A stretch of DNA of 32,807 nucleotides, taken from assembly GCA_030849805.1 (NCBI GenBank), contig JASANZ010002011.1:1-32807 (forward strand). The letters run 5' to 3'. Both the position numbers and the translations under genes were made by a program. Numbering within the stretch: position 1 is the first letter of the stretch; each line of letters starts with the position of its first letter. The stretch is from Sergeia podlipaevii. Lineage: Eukaryota; Euglenozoa; Kinetoplastea; Trypanosomatida; Trypanosomatidae. This document shows positions 25,361 through 32,807 of this stretch, piece by piece. The notes below the pieces were generated by a model. That model did not search any database. It was not told the origin of the DNA and saw nothing but the letters and a program-made list of their open reading frames with translations.

Positions 25361-28045
25361 CTACATGGTCGGCATCCCTCCACGCGACGCTCCACGCATG
25401 TATTGCTGCTGCAGCCTCTCCAGTGCCAGCATTCTCTGTGACAGAAGCAGCCACCATTTCAGCGCACGCTCACGCCGTCGCGCGGCCTCCTGCTCCTGTA
25501 CAAGCTGTATCCACTCTTCATAGGCGCGTAGTAGCCGTGCCGCGTCCTTCGTCTTCACGACTACTCCTTCAATGACCGCCTCCCATGAGCTACGCCGCCG
25601 CTCACTGACACGCTTGCGATTGAAGCCGGTCACCGCAAGGCCCATATCCAGCTGCATGCGCCGCGCCACCCGAGCAATCTGTGGCCGGTTGATATGCAAA
25701 AGACCGACTGGCGCAGGGGACTGCATAAGAACGTACCATGACGTACGGCCGTGATGCGGGACAGAACCGTCTAATCGCAAAGGCAAAGGCTCAAACGGCT
25801 TTGTCTGCCAGTGCCCGTAAAAGAGAGAAGGACGGCTGAAGGGGCGAGAGGCGGGAGGAGGCACCGTCTTGTATGGCTCTTCCGCCTCGCTCAGCAAACT
25901 TCGACCCTCACGCAGCCAACCGTCCATTGAACGCAATATGACCACAGCGGAGCGCTTGTATACGTTGTGGCCCTTGACACTTCCCACAAGTGTGCTGGAG
26001 TCCTTCGGGTAGATGCCTTCATGCCGTGCCATATCAGACTCAATAACAAAGAGAGGGTGCCGGTGCAGGGCGGATAGGGTGACAGGAACAGACTCAGAGT
26101 AGGCAAGAGACTCTAGCTGTCGAGCCTCACGCGCACATTGGTGGAGTGTTCTCTGACGGGTGTGCCCTCGCTCGCTGCCTCGTGGGCAAAAGGATCGCAG
26201 TAGCACTGCTACAATCTCCACATCGCTGTCCCAGGAAATCGTGTCCTGCCACAAGAACCCAAATTGGCGCACACGACCAAGACGGCGGTTATACGCAAAC
26301 GCTGAGCTGAACTTGGAGATGTAGCGCGGCGTCGCATCAACAGCAACATCAGGACCAATTGAAAAGGTGTGCGGTGCACCCCACAAGGTGGCGCAGCCCT
26401 TGCATGGGTTGACCGCGATAAAAGATTCTCGCGCCGCACTCCACACCTCTGCCCATATACACGATGTGGGCAATTTTCTCGATTTCAGCTCCTCGCTTTC
26501 AGCCTCAGTAGTACTGGTGGACGTAGATGAACGGCCACGCTTTGAGGAAGCACTCGTAGTTTTCTTTGGATTCGCAAAAATACTCAACTTTTCGGGCTTT
26601 GGCGCGGCCGTACCGTCCTCTTTGTCTTCCTCGGCATCCAGCTGCTTCTCGTTCTGTTTGGCAATAACAAGACGGCAGTCAAAGCCAGCGAGGGCTGCAA
26701 GCGCCAAAAAAATAAAGGTGAAGTACGCTGGATGCAGTAGTGGAATTTTCTGCTCATCCCCACTAGGTCTACTGCGGTGCTCGCACAACACTCTATGAAG
26801 CCATCCTGGGGTGAGTGGCGAAGACCAATCCGCCCATATCGAGGTTGGACCGTCCACAACTGGTGCTCCACTTGCATCACCATTCGCTGCAGTGCGCGAA
26901 TCATCAGCAGGACATGTGAGCACAAAGTTGTCTTGGATAGCCTTGAGCAACACTGTAATGGCTTCTGAAGTTTTATTCTTTGCTCCATCCTTCGCAGCAG
27001 TCACCCATGTAGGAGCCAACGACAGTTTCCGATGCGCAATACTACCAACAGCCACTGCGAGCTCCTTCGCAGCCTTCACGGCATCCATCATGAAGAACAC
27101 GCGATGAGGTTTCGTCTGCGCCGAGACAGCAGAAGCGGATGACGATGATGTTTTTCGCTTCTTCCTTGATGGAGCATCATCAACGACGCTAATCGTGTGC
27201 AGCCGCAGCAACGCTTTGAACAGAGCTGGGTCATGGCATCCGCGCCACATCAAGCGGCCACGGAGCAGAACCGCAATAAGACACACAATACTTTCCGAAA
27301 CTGACTGCATCCGCTCAGAGCGCCGCCGTGCCGTCAGCAAGTCGCGTTGCTCTAGCATTGCTTCATATGCAGGATCTGGCACTCTCCAACCCCTAGCATG
27401 ATTTGCAAAGGAAAGTTGCTGTGGCTGCAGCTGCTGTTCCGTCAGCGGTGCACGAGCTCCACGCATTACTATCTCGTTGTCCACATGGTCATCGTCAACA
27501 ACATGATGCACAGTAGACCAGGCATCCTCACCGGTACCATTCATAGATGCCACTTGTTCAGGCTTCACCAGCAGCTTGGGGAGTACTGGAGGTGGTGGTA
27601 GTAGATGTTCACTTTGTGCTGCCGTTTCGTCTGCCTTCACCGTCACCACGTCCACAGCTGCCTTGACAAAACTGCTGCTTTCATCTTGCACAGAAGAGCT
27701 GAACTCATCCTTCTTCACGGCAGTCATCTCAAGTTTTGCAGATGTCACTGGGAGATCCACCTCGTCCCACTCATCGTCAACATCGTTAACTACAGTGCTA
27801 GTGGTGGCGACTTGGGCGGTACCTGCCAGAATGTTAGACCCCACAGCTGCAGTAGAGTGATCAACATTTGCAGAGACAACCATCGCCATCTTGCGTCTTG
27901 TTCCTCGGCTGCCTTCCGCAATTGGTACACGCAGACGTCTTGAAGCATTCCTGAGATATCCATCGACACTAGAGGCGGCAATGGCGGCAACTGACTTGCG
28001 TAACTCACGAGCCTCTTCACGGTGCTTAGATTCGCTTTCGCTCAT
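25361..28045 (-). CDS. XPC: XPC/Rad4 nucleotide-excision-repair damage sensor
   Basis: The 894-aa product carries the Rad4 transglutaminase-like fold (about 435-620, including 'AGFDCRLVIAK' and 'CIWAEVWSAARESFIAVNPCKG', split by a Lys/Ser-rich insert at 470-520). Beta-hairpin domains follow: BHD1 (about 656-705, 'ALHRHPLFVIESDMARHEGIYPK'-type signature), BHD2 (about 706-765, 'WLREGRSLL', 'LFYGHWQTKPFEPLPL') and BHD3 (about 778-828, 'LLHINRPQIARVARRMQLD', 'GLAVTGFNRKR', 'EGVVV'). Rad4/XPC finds helix-distorting lesions genome-wide by flipping damaged bases with BHD2/3, then recruits TFIIH. The N-terminal 230 residues are disordered; an acidic-aromatic motif 'DDEWDEVDLPV' (about 90-100) resembles the XPC site that binds the TFIIH p62 PH domain. 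The C-terminus is a basic, Glu/Arg/Leu coiled helix. The ATG at 28045 follows an acceptor by about 90 nt. Confidence 0.93.
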   Translation of the reverse strand: MSESESKHREEARELRKSVAAIAASSVDGYLRNASRRLRVPIAEGSRGTRRKMAMVVSANVDHSTAAVGSNILAGTAQVATTSTVVNDVDDEWDEVDLPVTSAKLEMTAVKKDEFSSSVQDESSSFVKAAVDVVTVKADETAAQSEHLLPPPPVLPKLLVKPEQVASMNGTGEDAWSTVHHVVDDDHVDNEIVMRGARAPLTEQQLQPQQLSFANHARGWRVPDPAYEAMLEQRDLLTARRRSERMQSVSESIVCLIAVLLRGRLMWRGCHDPALFKALLRLHTISVVDDAPSRKKRKTSSSSASAVSAQTKPHRVFFMMDAVKAAKELAVAVGSIAHRKLSLAPTWVTAAKDGAKNKTSEAITVLLKAIQDNFVLTCPADDSRTAANGDASGAPVVDGPTSIWADWSSPLTPGWLHRVLCEHRSRPSGDEQKIPLLHPAYFTFIFLALAALAGFDCRLVIAKQNEKQLDAEEDKEDGTAAPKPEKLSIFANPKKTTSASSKRGRSSTSTSTTEAESEELKSRKLPTSCIWAEVWSAARESFIAVNPCKGCATLWGAPHTFSIGPDVAVDATPRYISKFSSAFAYNRRLGRVRQFGFLWQDTISWDSDVEIVAVLLRSFCPRGSERGHTRQRTLHQCAREARQLESLAYSESVPVTLSALHRHPLFVIESDMARHEGIYPKDSSTLVGSVKGHNVYKRSAVVILRSMDGWLREGRSLLSEAEEPYKTVPPPASRPFSRPSLFYGHWQTKPFEPLPLRLDGSVPHHGRTSWYVLMQSPAPVGLLHINRPQIARVARRMQLDMGLAVTGFNRKRVSERRRSSWEAVIEGVVVKTKDAARLLRAYEEWIQLVQEQEAARRRERALKWWLLLSQRMLALERLQQQYMRGASRGGMPTM

Positions 28046-28134
28046 TATGCATGCACAAGAAAAGAAAATAGTAATATTTCAATTGAAACAAAATATGTAT
28101 TATTATTACTTGAGTGTGCACTTGCTGGATACCG

Positions 28135-28158
28135 CTAATAACATTAAAAAAAAAAAAA
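28135..28158 (-). promoter_or_regulatory. Predicted trans-splice acceptor for XPC
   Basis: A T13 run (plus-strand A13 at 28146-28158) followed by AATGTTATTAG (AG at 28136-28135). The closer T/C tract at 28057-28070 has no AG before the ATG. Confidence 0.5.
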
Positions 28159-28396
28159 GACGAGTAGGCACGGTTAGTAATATCTAATATATATTTGGAG
28201 AAAGAATAGGAGCGGTAGGATAATAAATAAAAATTATATATGCACAACAGGATCAAAAAAAAATTGCAACAAGAAATGCAATTGGTTGAATGAATACATT
28301 AGCACAAGGGAAAAATAAAAAAAACAATGAACATACTTTTTTAGCACAAATAATATATAATATTAAGTAATGTGAAACACTTGTAGATCAAAAAGT

Positions 28397-28419
28397 AACA
28401 ACAACAACAACAACAACAA
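28397..28419. repeat. AAC trinucleotide microsatellite
   Basis: About seven and a half AAC units in the spacer downstream of the peroxidase-like gene; a simple-sequence tract with no evident function. Confidence 0.9.
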
Positions 28420-28489
28420 AAAGAAAACAATGAGCATAACACTCAGTTAGAGCGGTAACAAAGCCAAACATAAGAAGATAACAACCATC

Positions 28490-29875
28490 TTACCTTGACA
28501 TATATAGTTTGTTGCTATTGTACCCGCGATTCTGAATGTTGTTCATAACCTCACCAACAGTAGCATAAAACTCAAGTTCGTTCTCGCTAAAACGATGCAG
28601 CCACCCTCTTGTCAACGCATCGTCAAGAAGCATCATATCGACACCTCGCATGGAAACGCTTCCACACACTTCAATTGGTGTCGCATCTGTTTCCACAAAC
28701 TCCTCTTCAGAAACTTTTTTGCTTTCATCCTCCTCTGGTTGAATAACTTTGACGCCTGGCAAAAACTGTGCCTCGCCTGAGCGGCCGTAGCGACTGGTTT
28801 CGATAGCATCTTCTCCCTTTAGCACACTATCACTACGTGTGTTTGCAGTCTCCACAATTGATCTTGCCCTTTCAGCAGCCTCAATGCGCCGCTTCTCAGC
28901 ATCGAGAGATTTTTCTGAAAAAGGATCGAGCAATAGCACCTCGCGACGACGATCTTTTTCGTCGCATCGATACAGCGGGCTTTTCTTGAAGCGGCCTGGC
29001 TGCCTCCAATTGTAGTCTAGCAAAAGGCTGAAATATTCTCCACCAAACACATAAGGATCGAGGGTGCATTTTTCGACAAGGTCAGGCAAATGGAACTGAT
29101 CTTCTGATGGTCCAAATGTGCTAGGACGCTGACGTATCCGTGGCTTCACTTCCTCTGTTGTGTGAAAGTTTGTACTTTCATGGAATCCAATATTTCGGTC
29201 ACAAGCAATCACCGCAACCAACTCCTCCAATGAAAGTCCTTGACGTGACAATACACGCTTCATCGAGAGTACGTCGCGTGTATCCTCCAAAACAAGACTC
29301 TTGGGGAAGGCAAGAAGTTGATTCTTGGCTAGGAAATCAGAGGGATTGTTGCGTCCCCGACTCGCTTGCAGATTGGGTCCGCCAAGTCGAGCCAGAGCCT
29401 TCGACGTCACTATTGCCCATAGATCTGGAATAGAATAAGCCGGCTGCTCCATGTGCAAATTCCACACAAGATCAAGCAATTCCTCAGCCTCTGGTCGGAG
29501 AGATTCAGACGCAACAATAGGACACCCAAAAGGGGTTTGAGTGTTACTAAGTGCATGGTGCATTGTCATCCGAACAGCAGCCACTGCTAGATCAGGCCGA
29601 CTAAATAGTTTAGAATCTATTGTTGAGAGAACATAAATATCGTTGCCACTCGGTCTCCAAGTCTGATACCATCGATTTCCAAAGTAGTACACCACACTGG
29701 AAACATTAATGAAAATGAGCAAACCACCAATGATAGCCGCCGTTTCCCACCAGGGCCGCTGCCTTGCTTGGCGGTGCAGCTCCTCTGTTTTCTTGTTCCA
29801 AAAAAAACGTCTAATGCCGGTTCTCTGAAACAGACCACATTGCCGAGAACGACGAACGAGAGTACTACGGTACAT
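28490..29875 (-). CDS. Membrane-anchored class I haem-peroxidase-like protein, probably a pseudoperoxidase
   Basis: The 461-aa product starts with an Arg/Ser-rich, acid-free presequence (MYRSTLVRRSRQCGLFQR) and one membrane span (about 43-64, 'TAAIIGGLLIFINVSSVVYYF'), the layout of trypanosomatid ascorbate/cytochrome c peroxidases in mitochondria. Peroxidase landmarks are traceable: 'AAVRMTMHHALSN' (about 99-111) for the distal RLxWH motif keeps R102 and H106 but has Met for Trp; 'YSIPDLWAIVTSKALARLGGPNL' (about 147-169) matches ISxADLxxLAGxxAxExxGGP; 'LSLEELVAVIACDRNIGFHE' (about 214-233) matches LSDQDIVALSGGHTLGxxH, but the haem-ligand His position is R227. 'DPYVFGGEYFSLLLDYNW' follows. The C-terminal 150 residues are an extra Glu/Arg-rich extension. 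Leishmania major is known to carry a divergent pseudoperoxidase, which this may resemble. Loss of haem binding is inferred from alignment by eye. Confidence 0.65.
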   Translation of the reverse strand: MYRSTLVRRSRQCGLFQRTGIRRFFWNKKTEELHRQARQRPWWETAAIIGGLLIFINVSSVVYYFGNRWYQTWRPSGNDIYVLSTIDSKLFSRPDLAVAAVRMTMHHALSNTQTPFGCPIVASESLRPEAEELLDLVWNLHMEQPAYSIPDLWAIVTSKALARLGGPNLQASRGRNNPSDFLAKNQLLAFPKSLVLEDTRDVLSMKRVLSRQGLSLEELVAVIACDRNIGFHESTNFHTTEEVKPRIRQRPSTFGPSEDQFHLPDLVEKCTLDPYVFGGEYFSLLLDYNWRQPGRFKKSPLYRCDEKDRRREVLLLDPFSEKSLDAEKRRIEAAERARSIVETANTRSDSVLKGEDAIETSRYGRSGEAQFLPGVKVIQPEEDESKKVSEEEFVETDATPIEVCGSVSMRGVDMMLLDDALTRGWLHRFSENELEFYATVGEVMNNIQNRGYNSNKLYMSR

Positions 29876-29888
29876 ACTGCTAATATGT

Positions 29889-29911
29889 CTGCAAAGGCAA
29901 ACAAAGGAAAA
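29889..29911 (-). promoter_or_regulatory. Predicted trans-splice acceptor for the peroxidase-like gene
   Basis: A coding-strand tract TTTTCCTTTGTTTGCCTTTGCAG, with the CAG at 29891-29889, leaves a 13-nt 5' UTR before the ATG at 29875. Confidence 0.5.
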
Positions 29912-30022
29912 TATATACCTACTCTGCCAAAAGCGTGAGGTAAAAAAAAAGTTGATATGCGGCGCAAGCTGTACTGTCGAACTTCCAAAAAATTACTGCG
30001 CTGAAATATTGCGAATAAATAA

Positions 30023-30040
30023 ATATATATATATATATAT
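30023..30040. repeat. TA dinucleotide microsatellite
   Basis: Perfect alternating A/T run of about 9 units. Confidence 0.9.
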
Positions 30041-30759
30041 GAATAAAAAAAAAAGGAAAGAAAAAAGAAAGGAAAAAGTATTGAATTGTTGTTCAAGTAT
30101 GTACATGGATGCATGAAACAAAGTAATTAAAATAGAGAGCAGGTGACGATAAAGAAGTCAATTTTTTAGAACTAGAACATCGACTCATCTTTATTTTGTT
30201 TCATTATGCAAGAAAAACATATATATAATAATAAAAAAGATACATGTAGTACTTTTCATTCCTAAATACTCAAGCGTAAAAAGGAACCTGGTGTGGTGGG
30301 GTCGACAGTTTTCAAAGCGCATATACACTAAATGTATATAACGAACGAACTCCAAAGGCGTAAGCAAATGGGAAAGATCTTGCGGTGATAAGCACTTTCT
30401 TCTTTTCACCAATTTCAAAAGCAAAAGGGAAGCAAGACATTGGGTACACTAAATGCCAATAAACCAAATATGCGAATCGCTTTTTAAAAAATATATAATG
30501 TCTTTTCCTTTGCTCCCCAAACGAGATTTTAAAAAAAGCATAAAGCAGCAATAAATAAGAAACTTAAAATTAAAAGCAGAAAAATTGCGTCCTTGTATGA
30601 ATACATGACGTTCTTTGTATTGACTACCTAATCTAAAGAATATAATTGCAGGCTATATGGAATAACATTTCCTTGAAAAGCCTACGTTATTATTCGCTCA
30701 GTTTATTTTACCAAATTGCCTAGAAATGTTTAATGCGCGTATTCGTCATCACTTCACAC

Positions 30760-30777
30760 ATATATATATATATATAT
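30760..30777. repeat. TA dinucleotide microsatellite
   Basis: Second perfect alternating A/T run of about 9 units, able to form a cruciform or transient hairpin in RNA. Confidence 0.9.
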
Positions 30778-31011
30778 GCTATAGTAGTCCTCGCTATAGA
30801 AACATATGGCTATGTCCGCATTTGGTACAAATCTTTTAAAGGTTCAACGTAAAAATGCAAGTGTCTGTATGGCATCCTGTGTATATTGAATAAAATGGTT
30901 CCCCCTTTCTACAAACATCCGCATTTTGAGAAAAAAAGTTTTACTCAATATCGCGAGCCAGGAATAGCAGTAACAGATGAAGAAAAAAAGACAAAACTGC
31001 AATAGACATAC

Positions 31012-32604
31012 TTAAAAAAGATTGCTGTCAGCGGGATAGCATTTGGTGATTAATTCAATTGGTTTCGGTTCACTATTCTCGGATATGAAAGTAGCCCTTT
31101 TGAACATTTCGGAGACATTGCGCGTAGGAGCAATTTCATACACCTCACGGCACCCCCCTTTAATGATCATCTCGTCCATCACATCAATCCAAAGCACTGG
31201 GTGAGAAAGTTGAGCAGCCAGAACAGAGGCGCAAACCTTCCGCACAGATTTTTCCTGGACTCCCTTATTAAAATTTTCGAGAACAATTGTACTTGAATAT
31301 CTTCCCTTGTGCTGACGTTCACCAACGTTTTGTGAAGTAATCATGGAAATACAGTCGTTTTGAAAAGTAGCATCAAATGGCTTAAATATGGTACCAGTTA
31401 GATTCGTTACCCATAATGGATGCTTTTCGTACTGCGTATTTGATTCGGAACCTTCAACAGATAAAAGATTGCGGAGAGTTGCTTCATCGGGAAGAGCATC
31501 TTCCACAATGGGAAGCAAAAGGTCTGTGCACTTGCGAAGTCCACTTGTGTGAAACGGGACCTCCACTGACAGGGGGATAAACCATGACTTCTTCTTTAGA
31601 CCGCTGCGGCCGTCCTCTTGAAGTGTCAAATGCGTAAGTTCGTCAAGTGCTGGTGTAAATCCGTCATCAGGACCGCGCATAAAGCGGCGAAACGTCGCGC
31701 GTGCACCGTACTTCTTGGCGGATCCAGTCACAAAATCTGGGCTCGGGCCCCTGTTTGGATTTACTGTTACACCATCCTTTTTGTCTAAATTGACTGATGT
31801 GCACGCTTCCTTCACCAAGGCTTCTAGTGAGTTCGCCGCACAATTTGCACGAAATTGGGGATCAAGACACTTGCCAACGACTGAAAGAGCAACAACATCA
31901 CCTGCAAGGACATATTGTTGGTACCGCAAGTTGTAGTTGGATACTTCAACAAAAGAAGTGGTCGCGCTAAATGCTCGAGACACAAGCTCAATGAGAATAA
32001 AAAACATATCGTCGGCTGTCTCGCTATTGTCGTGCAGCCTTGCGCGTGTAGGATTGCACGCGTACATTCGATATCGACTGCGGTCATGACCCTCAAGTGA
32101 CTGTTCCATCAAAAGTCCTCTTTTGTACGTCAAATTCAGTGCGCATTCTGGCGAAAAAACTCCAAGAGCGCAAAGAGCTGAGAATTCACCTAGGCTGTGT
32201 CCGGAGATCATATGGGAACCACCCAAGTTTAGCTCTTTTTTGTCTGTCTTCAGCTTTTCGTAAGCAATCATGTGCGCAGCAACGACGCATGGTTGTGTAA
32301 AATAAGAGTATGACATAACTCCTTGCGGATGACGAATAATCTTGCTACGTTCCGTTGATTCAGAATTGTTTACTGTTTCCTTGCATGAAATGCTGCTCAG
32401 AGATTGAAGGTCAAGAGCGGTGCTACGAACTTGTGTCTCCGTTGGGTTTTCTGTAGTAATATCTTGCAAGGAAACACCGTAGTTTTGCATCATGCAATCC
32501 TGCATCCGTGACCATAGTGCCGCCACTGGAGGAGTGTTAATTAAATTCATGCTCATTCCTTTGCGATGCGAGCCTTGTCCCGAAAAGACTAATGCTCGCT
32601 TCAT
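31012..32604 (-). CDS. MCAT: Acyl-transferase-domain protein, malonyl-CoA:ACP transacylase-like
   Basis: The 530-aa product has the FabD-type acyl-transferase motifs in order: 'FSGQGSHRKGM' (7-17, oxyanion Gln), 'YFTQPCV' (101-107), nucleophile S137 in 'GHSLGEFSAL', R162 in 'YKRGLLMEQS' (carboxylate-binding Arg), 'NYNLRYQQYVLAG' (about 222-234), catalytic His351 in 'VPFHT', and 'LSHPVLWIDVM' near the C-terminus. The enzyme class moves malonyl from CoA to acyl carrier protein; in trypanosomatids this would fit mitochondrial type II fatty-acid synthesis. The protein is about 200 residues longer than FabD: there is one insert between the Gln and Ser motifs (about 50-98, Ser/Thr-rich), and Ser137 to His351 spans 214 residues against about 110 in FabD. 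The N-terminus begins directly with the core fold, so no presequence is visible. The ATG at 32604 is the first after the acceptor. Confidence 0.85.
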   Translation of the reverse strand: MKRALVFSGQGSHRKGMSMNLINTPPVAALWSRMQDCMMQNYGVSLQDITTENPTETQVRSTALDLQSLSSISCKETVNNSESTERSKIIRHPQGVMSYSYFTQPCVVAAHMIAYEKLKTDKKELNLGGSHMISGHSLGEFSALCALGVFSPECALNLTYKRGLLMEQSLEGHDRSRYRMYACNPTRARLHDNSETADDMFFILIELVSRAFSATTSFVEVSNYNLRYQQYVLAGDVVALSVVGKCLDPQFRANCAANSLEALVKEACTSVNLDKKDGVTVNPNRGPSPDFVTGSAKKYGARATFRRFMRGPDDGFTPALDELTHLTLQEDGRSGLKKKSWFIPLSVEVPFHTSGLRKCTDLLLPIVEDALPDEATLRNLLSVEGSESNTQYEKHPLWVTNLTGTIFKPFDATFQNDCISMITSQNVGERQHKGRYSSTIVLENFNKGVQEKSVRKVCASVLAAQLSHPVLWIDVMDEMIIKGGCREVYEIAPTRNVSEMFKRATFISENSEPKPIELITKCYPADSNLF

Positions 32605-32684
32605 TTTTTTTGTGTGCGCGTAAGAAAAAAAAAATAACTATCAGGCACCTTTTCTATTTATAAATACGTGCAAAAATGGAGATG

Positions 32685-32718
32685 CTGGAAGAGTAAGAAT
32701 ATAACAGCAAAATAAAAG
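32685..32718 (-). promoter_or_regulatory. Predicted trans-splice acceptor for the acyl-transferase gene
   Basis: A T-rich tract ending in TTACTCTTCCAG, with the CAG at 32687-32685, about 80 nt before the ATG. The nearer T10 run (near 32625) has no AG before the ATG. Confidence 0.45.
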
Positions 32719-32744
32719 GATTCAAAGAATGTAAAGGAAAATGA

Positions 32745-32807
32745 TCGGGAGGGGGCGGGCGTGGCGCCGCCCTGGCGTTCGGGGCGGCGCGGAGGGGGCC
32801 CGGGGGG
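32745..32807. other. Abrupt GC-rich tail at the contig end, with hairpin
   Basis: The last ~63 bases switch from AT-rich spacer to almost pure G/C with long G-runs. They include a perfect 9-bp inverted repeat (32764-32772 and 32782-32790, loop 9 nt). Nothing else in the window has this composition. It is most likely an assembly-end or library artefact; a real repeat boundary is possible. Confidence 0.6.

Larger units (their letters stand above)
28046..28489. other. Intergenic spacer
   Basis: Extremely AT-rich spacer with poly-A runs and an AAC trinucleotide microsatellite (about 28397-28419). No supported gene. Confidence 0.65.
29876..31011. other. Longest intergenic spacer in the window
   Basis: About 1.1 kb of very AT-rich sequence with two TA microsatellites (30023-30040 and 30760-30777) and many A/T homopolymers. 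I translated no frame that resembles a protein; the 77-165-codon minus frames are Phe/Tyr-rich or overlap the presequence of the peroxidase-like gene. It presumably holds the 3' UTR of the acyl-transferase gene. Confidence 0.6.

Noticed and set aside
28397..28419. Possible CRISPR or structured repeat from the AAC tract
   Set aside because: A simple trinucleotide microsatellite without spacers; no array structure.
29617..30114. Minus-strand frame of 165 codons overlapping the start of the peroxidase-like gene
   Set aside because: It is out of frame with a well-supported gene and starts in the TA microsatellite and poly-T region.

Overview
The window looks like nuclear DNA of a trypanosomatid flagellate (Kinetoplastea: the Leishmania/Crithidia/Angomonas kind of organism; I cannot fix the genus). 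Every credible gene lies on the minus strand, with no introns, in one head-to-tail array. Genes are separated by AT-rich spacers with long poly-A runs on the plus strand. Read on the coding strand these are poly-T/polypyrimidine tracts followed by AG, as expected for spliced-leader trans-splicing inside a polycistronic unit. Gene content agrees: a VP39-like cap-4 2'-O-methyltransferase, a Ros3-type CDC50 protein, a small RPA3, and several proteins with no recognisable family.

In transcription order (high to low coordinate) the genes are: an acyl-transferase-domain protein like malonyl-CoA:ACP transacylase (32604-31012); a membrane-anchored, apparently degenerate class I haem-peroxidase-like protein (29875-28490); XPC/Rad4, the nucleotide-excision-repair damage sensor (28045-25361); RPA3 (24893-24567); an unrecognised 603-aa protein (23786-21975); an unrecognised 206-aa protein (21264-20644); a 738-aa probable mitochondrial protein with repeated motifs (20297-18081); a LEM3/CDC50 flippase subunit (17592-16348); an unrecognised 256-aa protein (15753-14983); a VP39-like cap 2'-O-methyltransferase (14522-12909); a 1038-aa DEAH-helicase-like protein that has lost its catalytic motifs (12262-9146); an unrecognised 217-aa protein followed in frame, after one TAG, by 112 more sense codons (8218-7226); and the first 2193 codons of a giant THADA/TRM732 (DUF2428) protein, which runs off the left edge (6580-2).

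The genes do not form one pathway, as is normal for kinetoplastid arrays, where neighbours share transcription but not function. Two themes recur by chance or otherwise: RNA 2'-O-ribose methylation (THADA/TRM732 as partner of the tRNA methyltransferase Trm7, and the cap methyltransferase) and DNA damage handling (XPC and RPA3). The most interesting points are two pseudo-enzymes (helicase-like and peroxidase-like), the in-frame TAG gene, a TFIIH-docking-like motif in XPC, and an abrupt GC-rich hairpin tail at the right contig end. I found no RNA genes, CRISPR arrays, insertion sequences or transposons.
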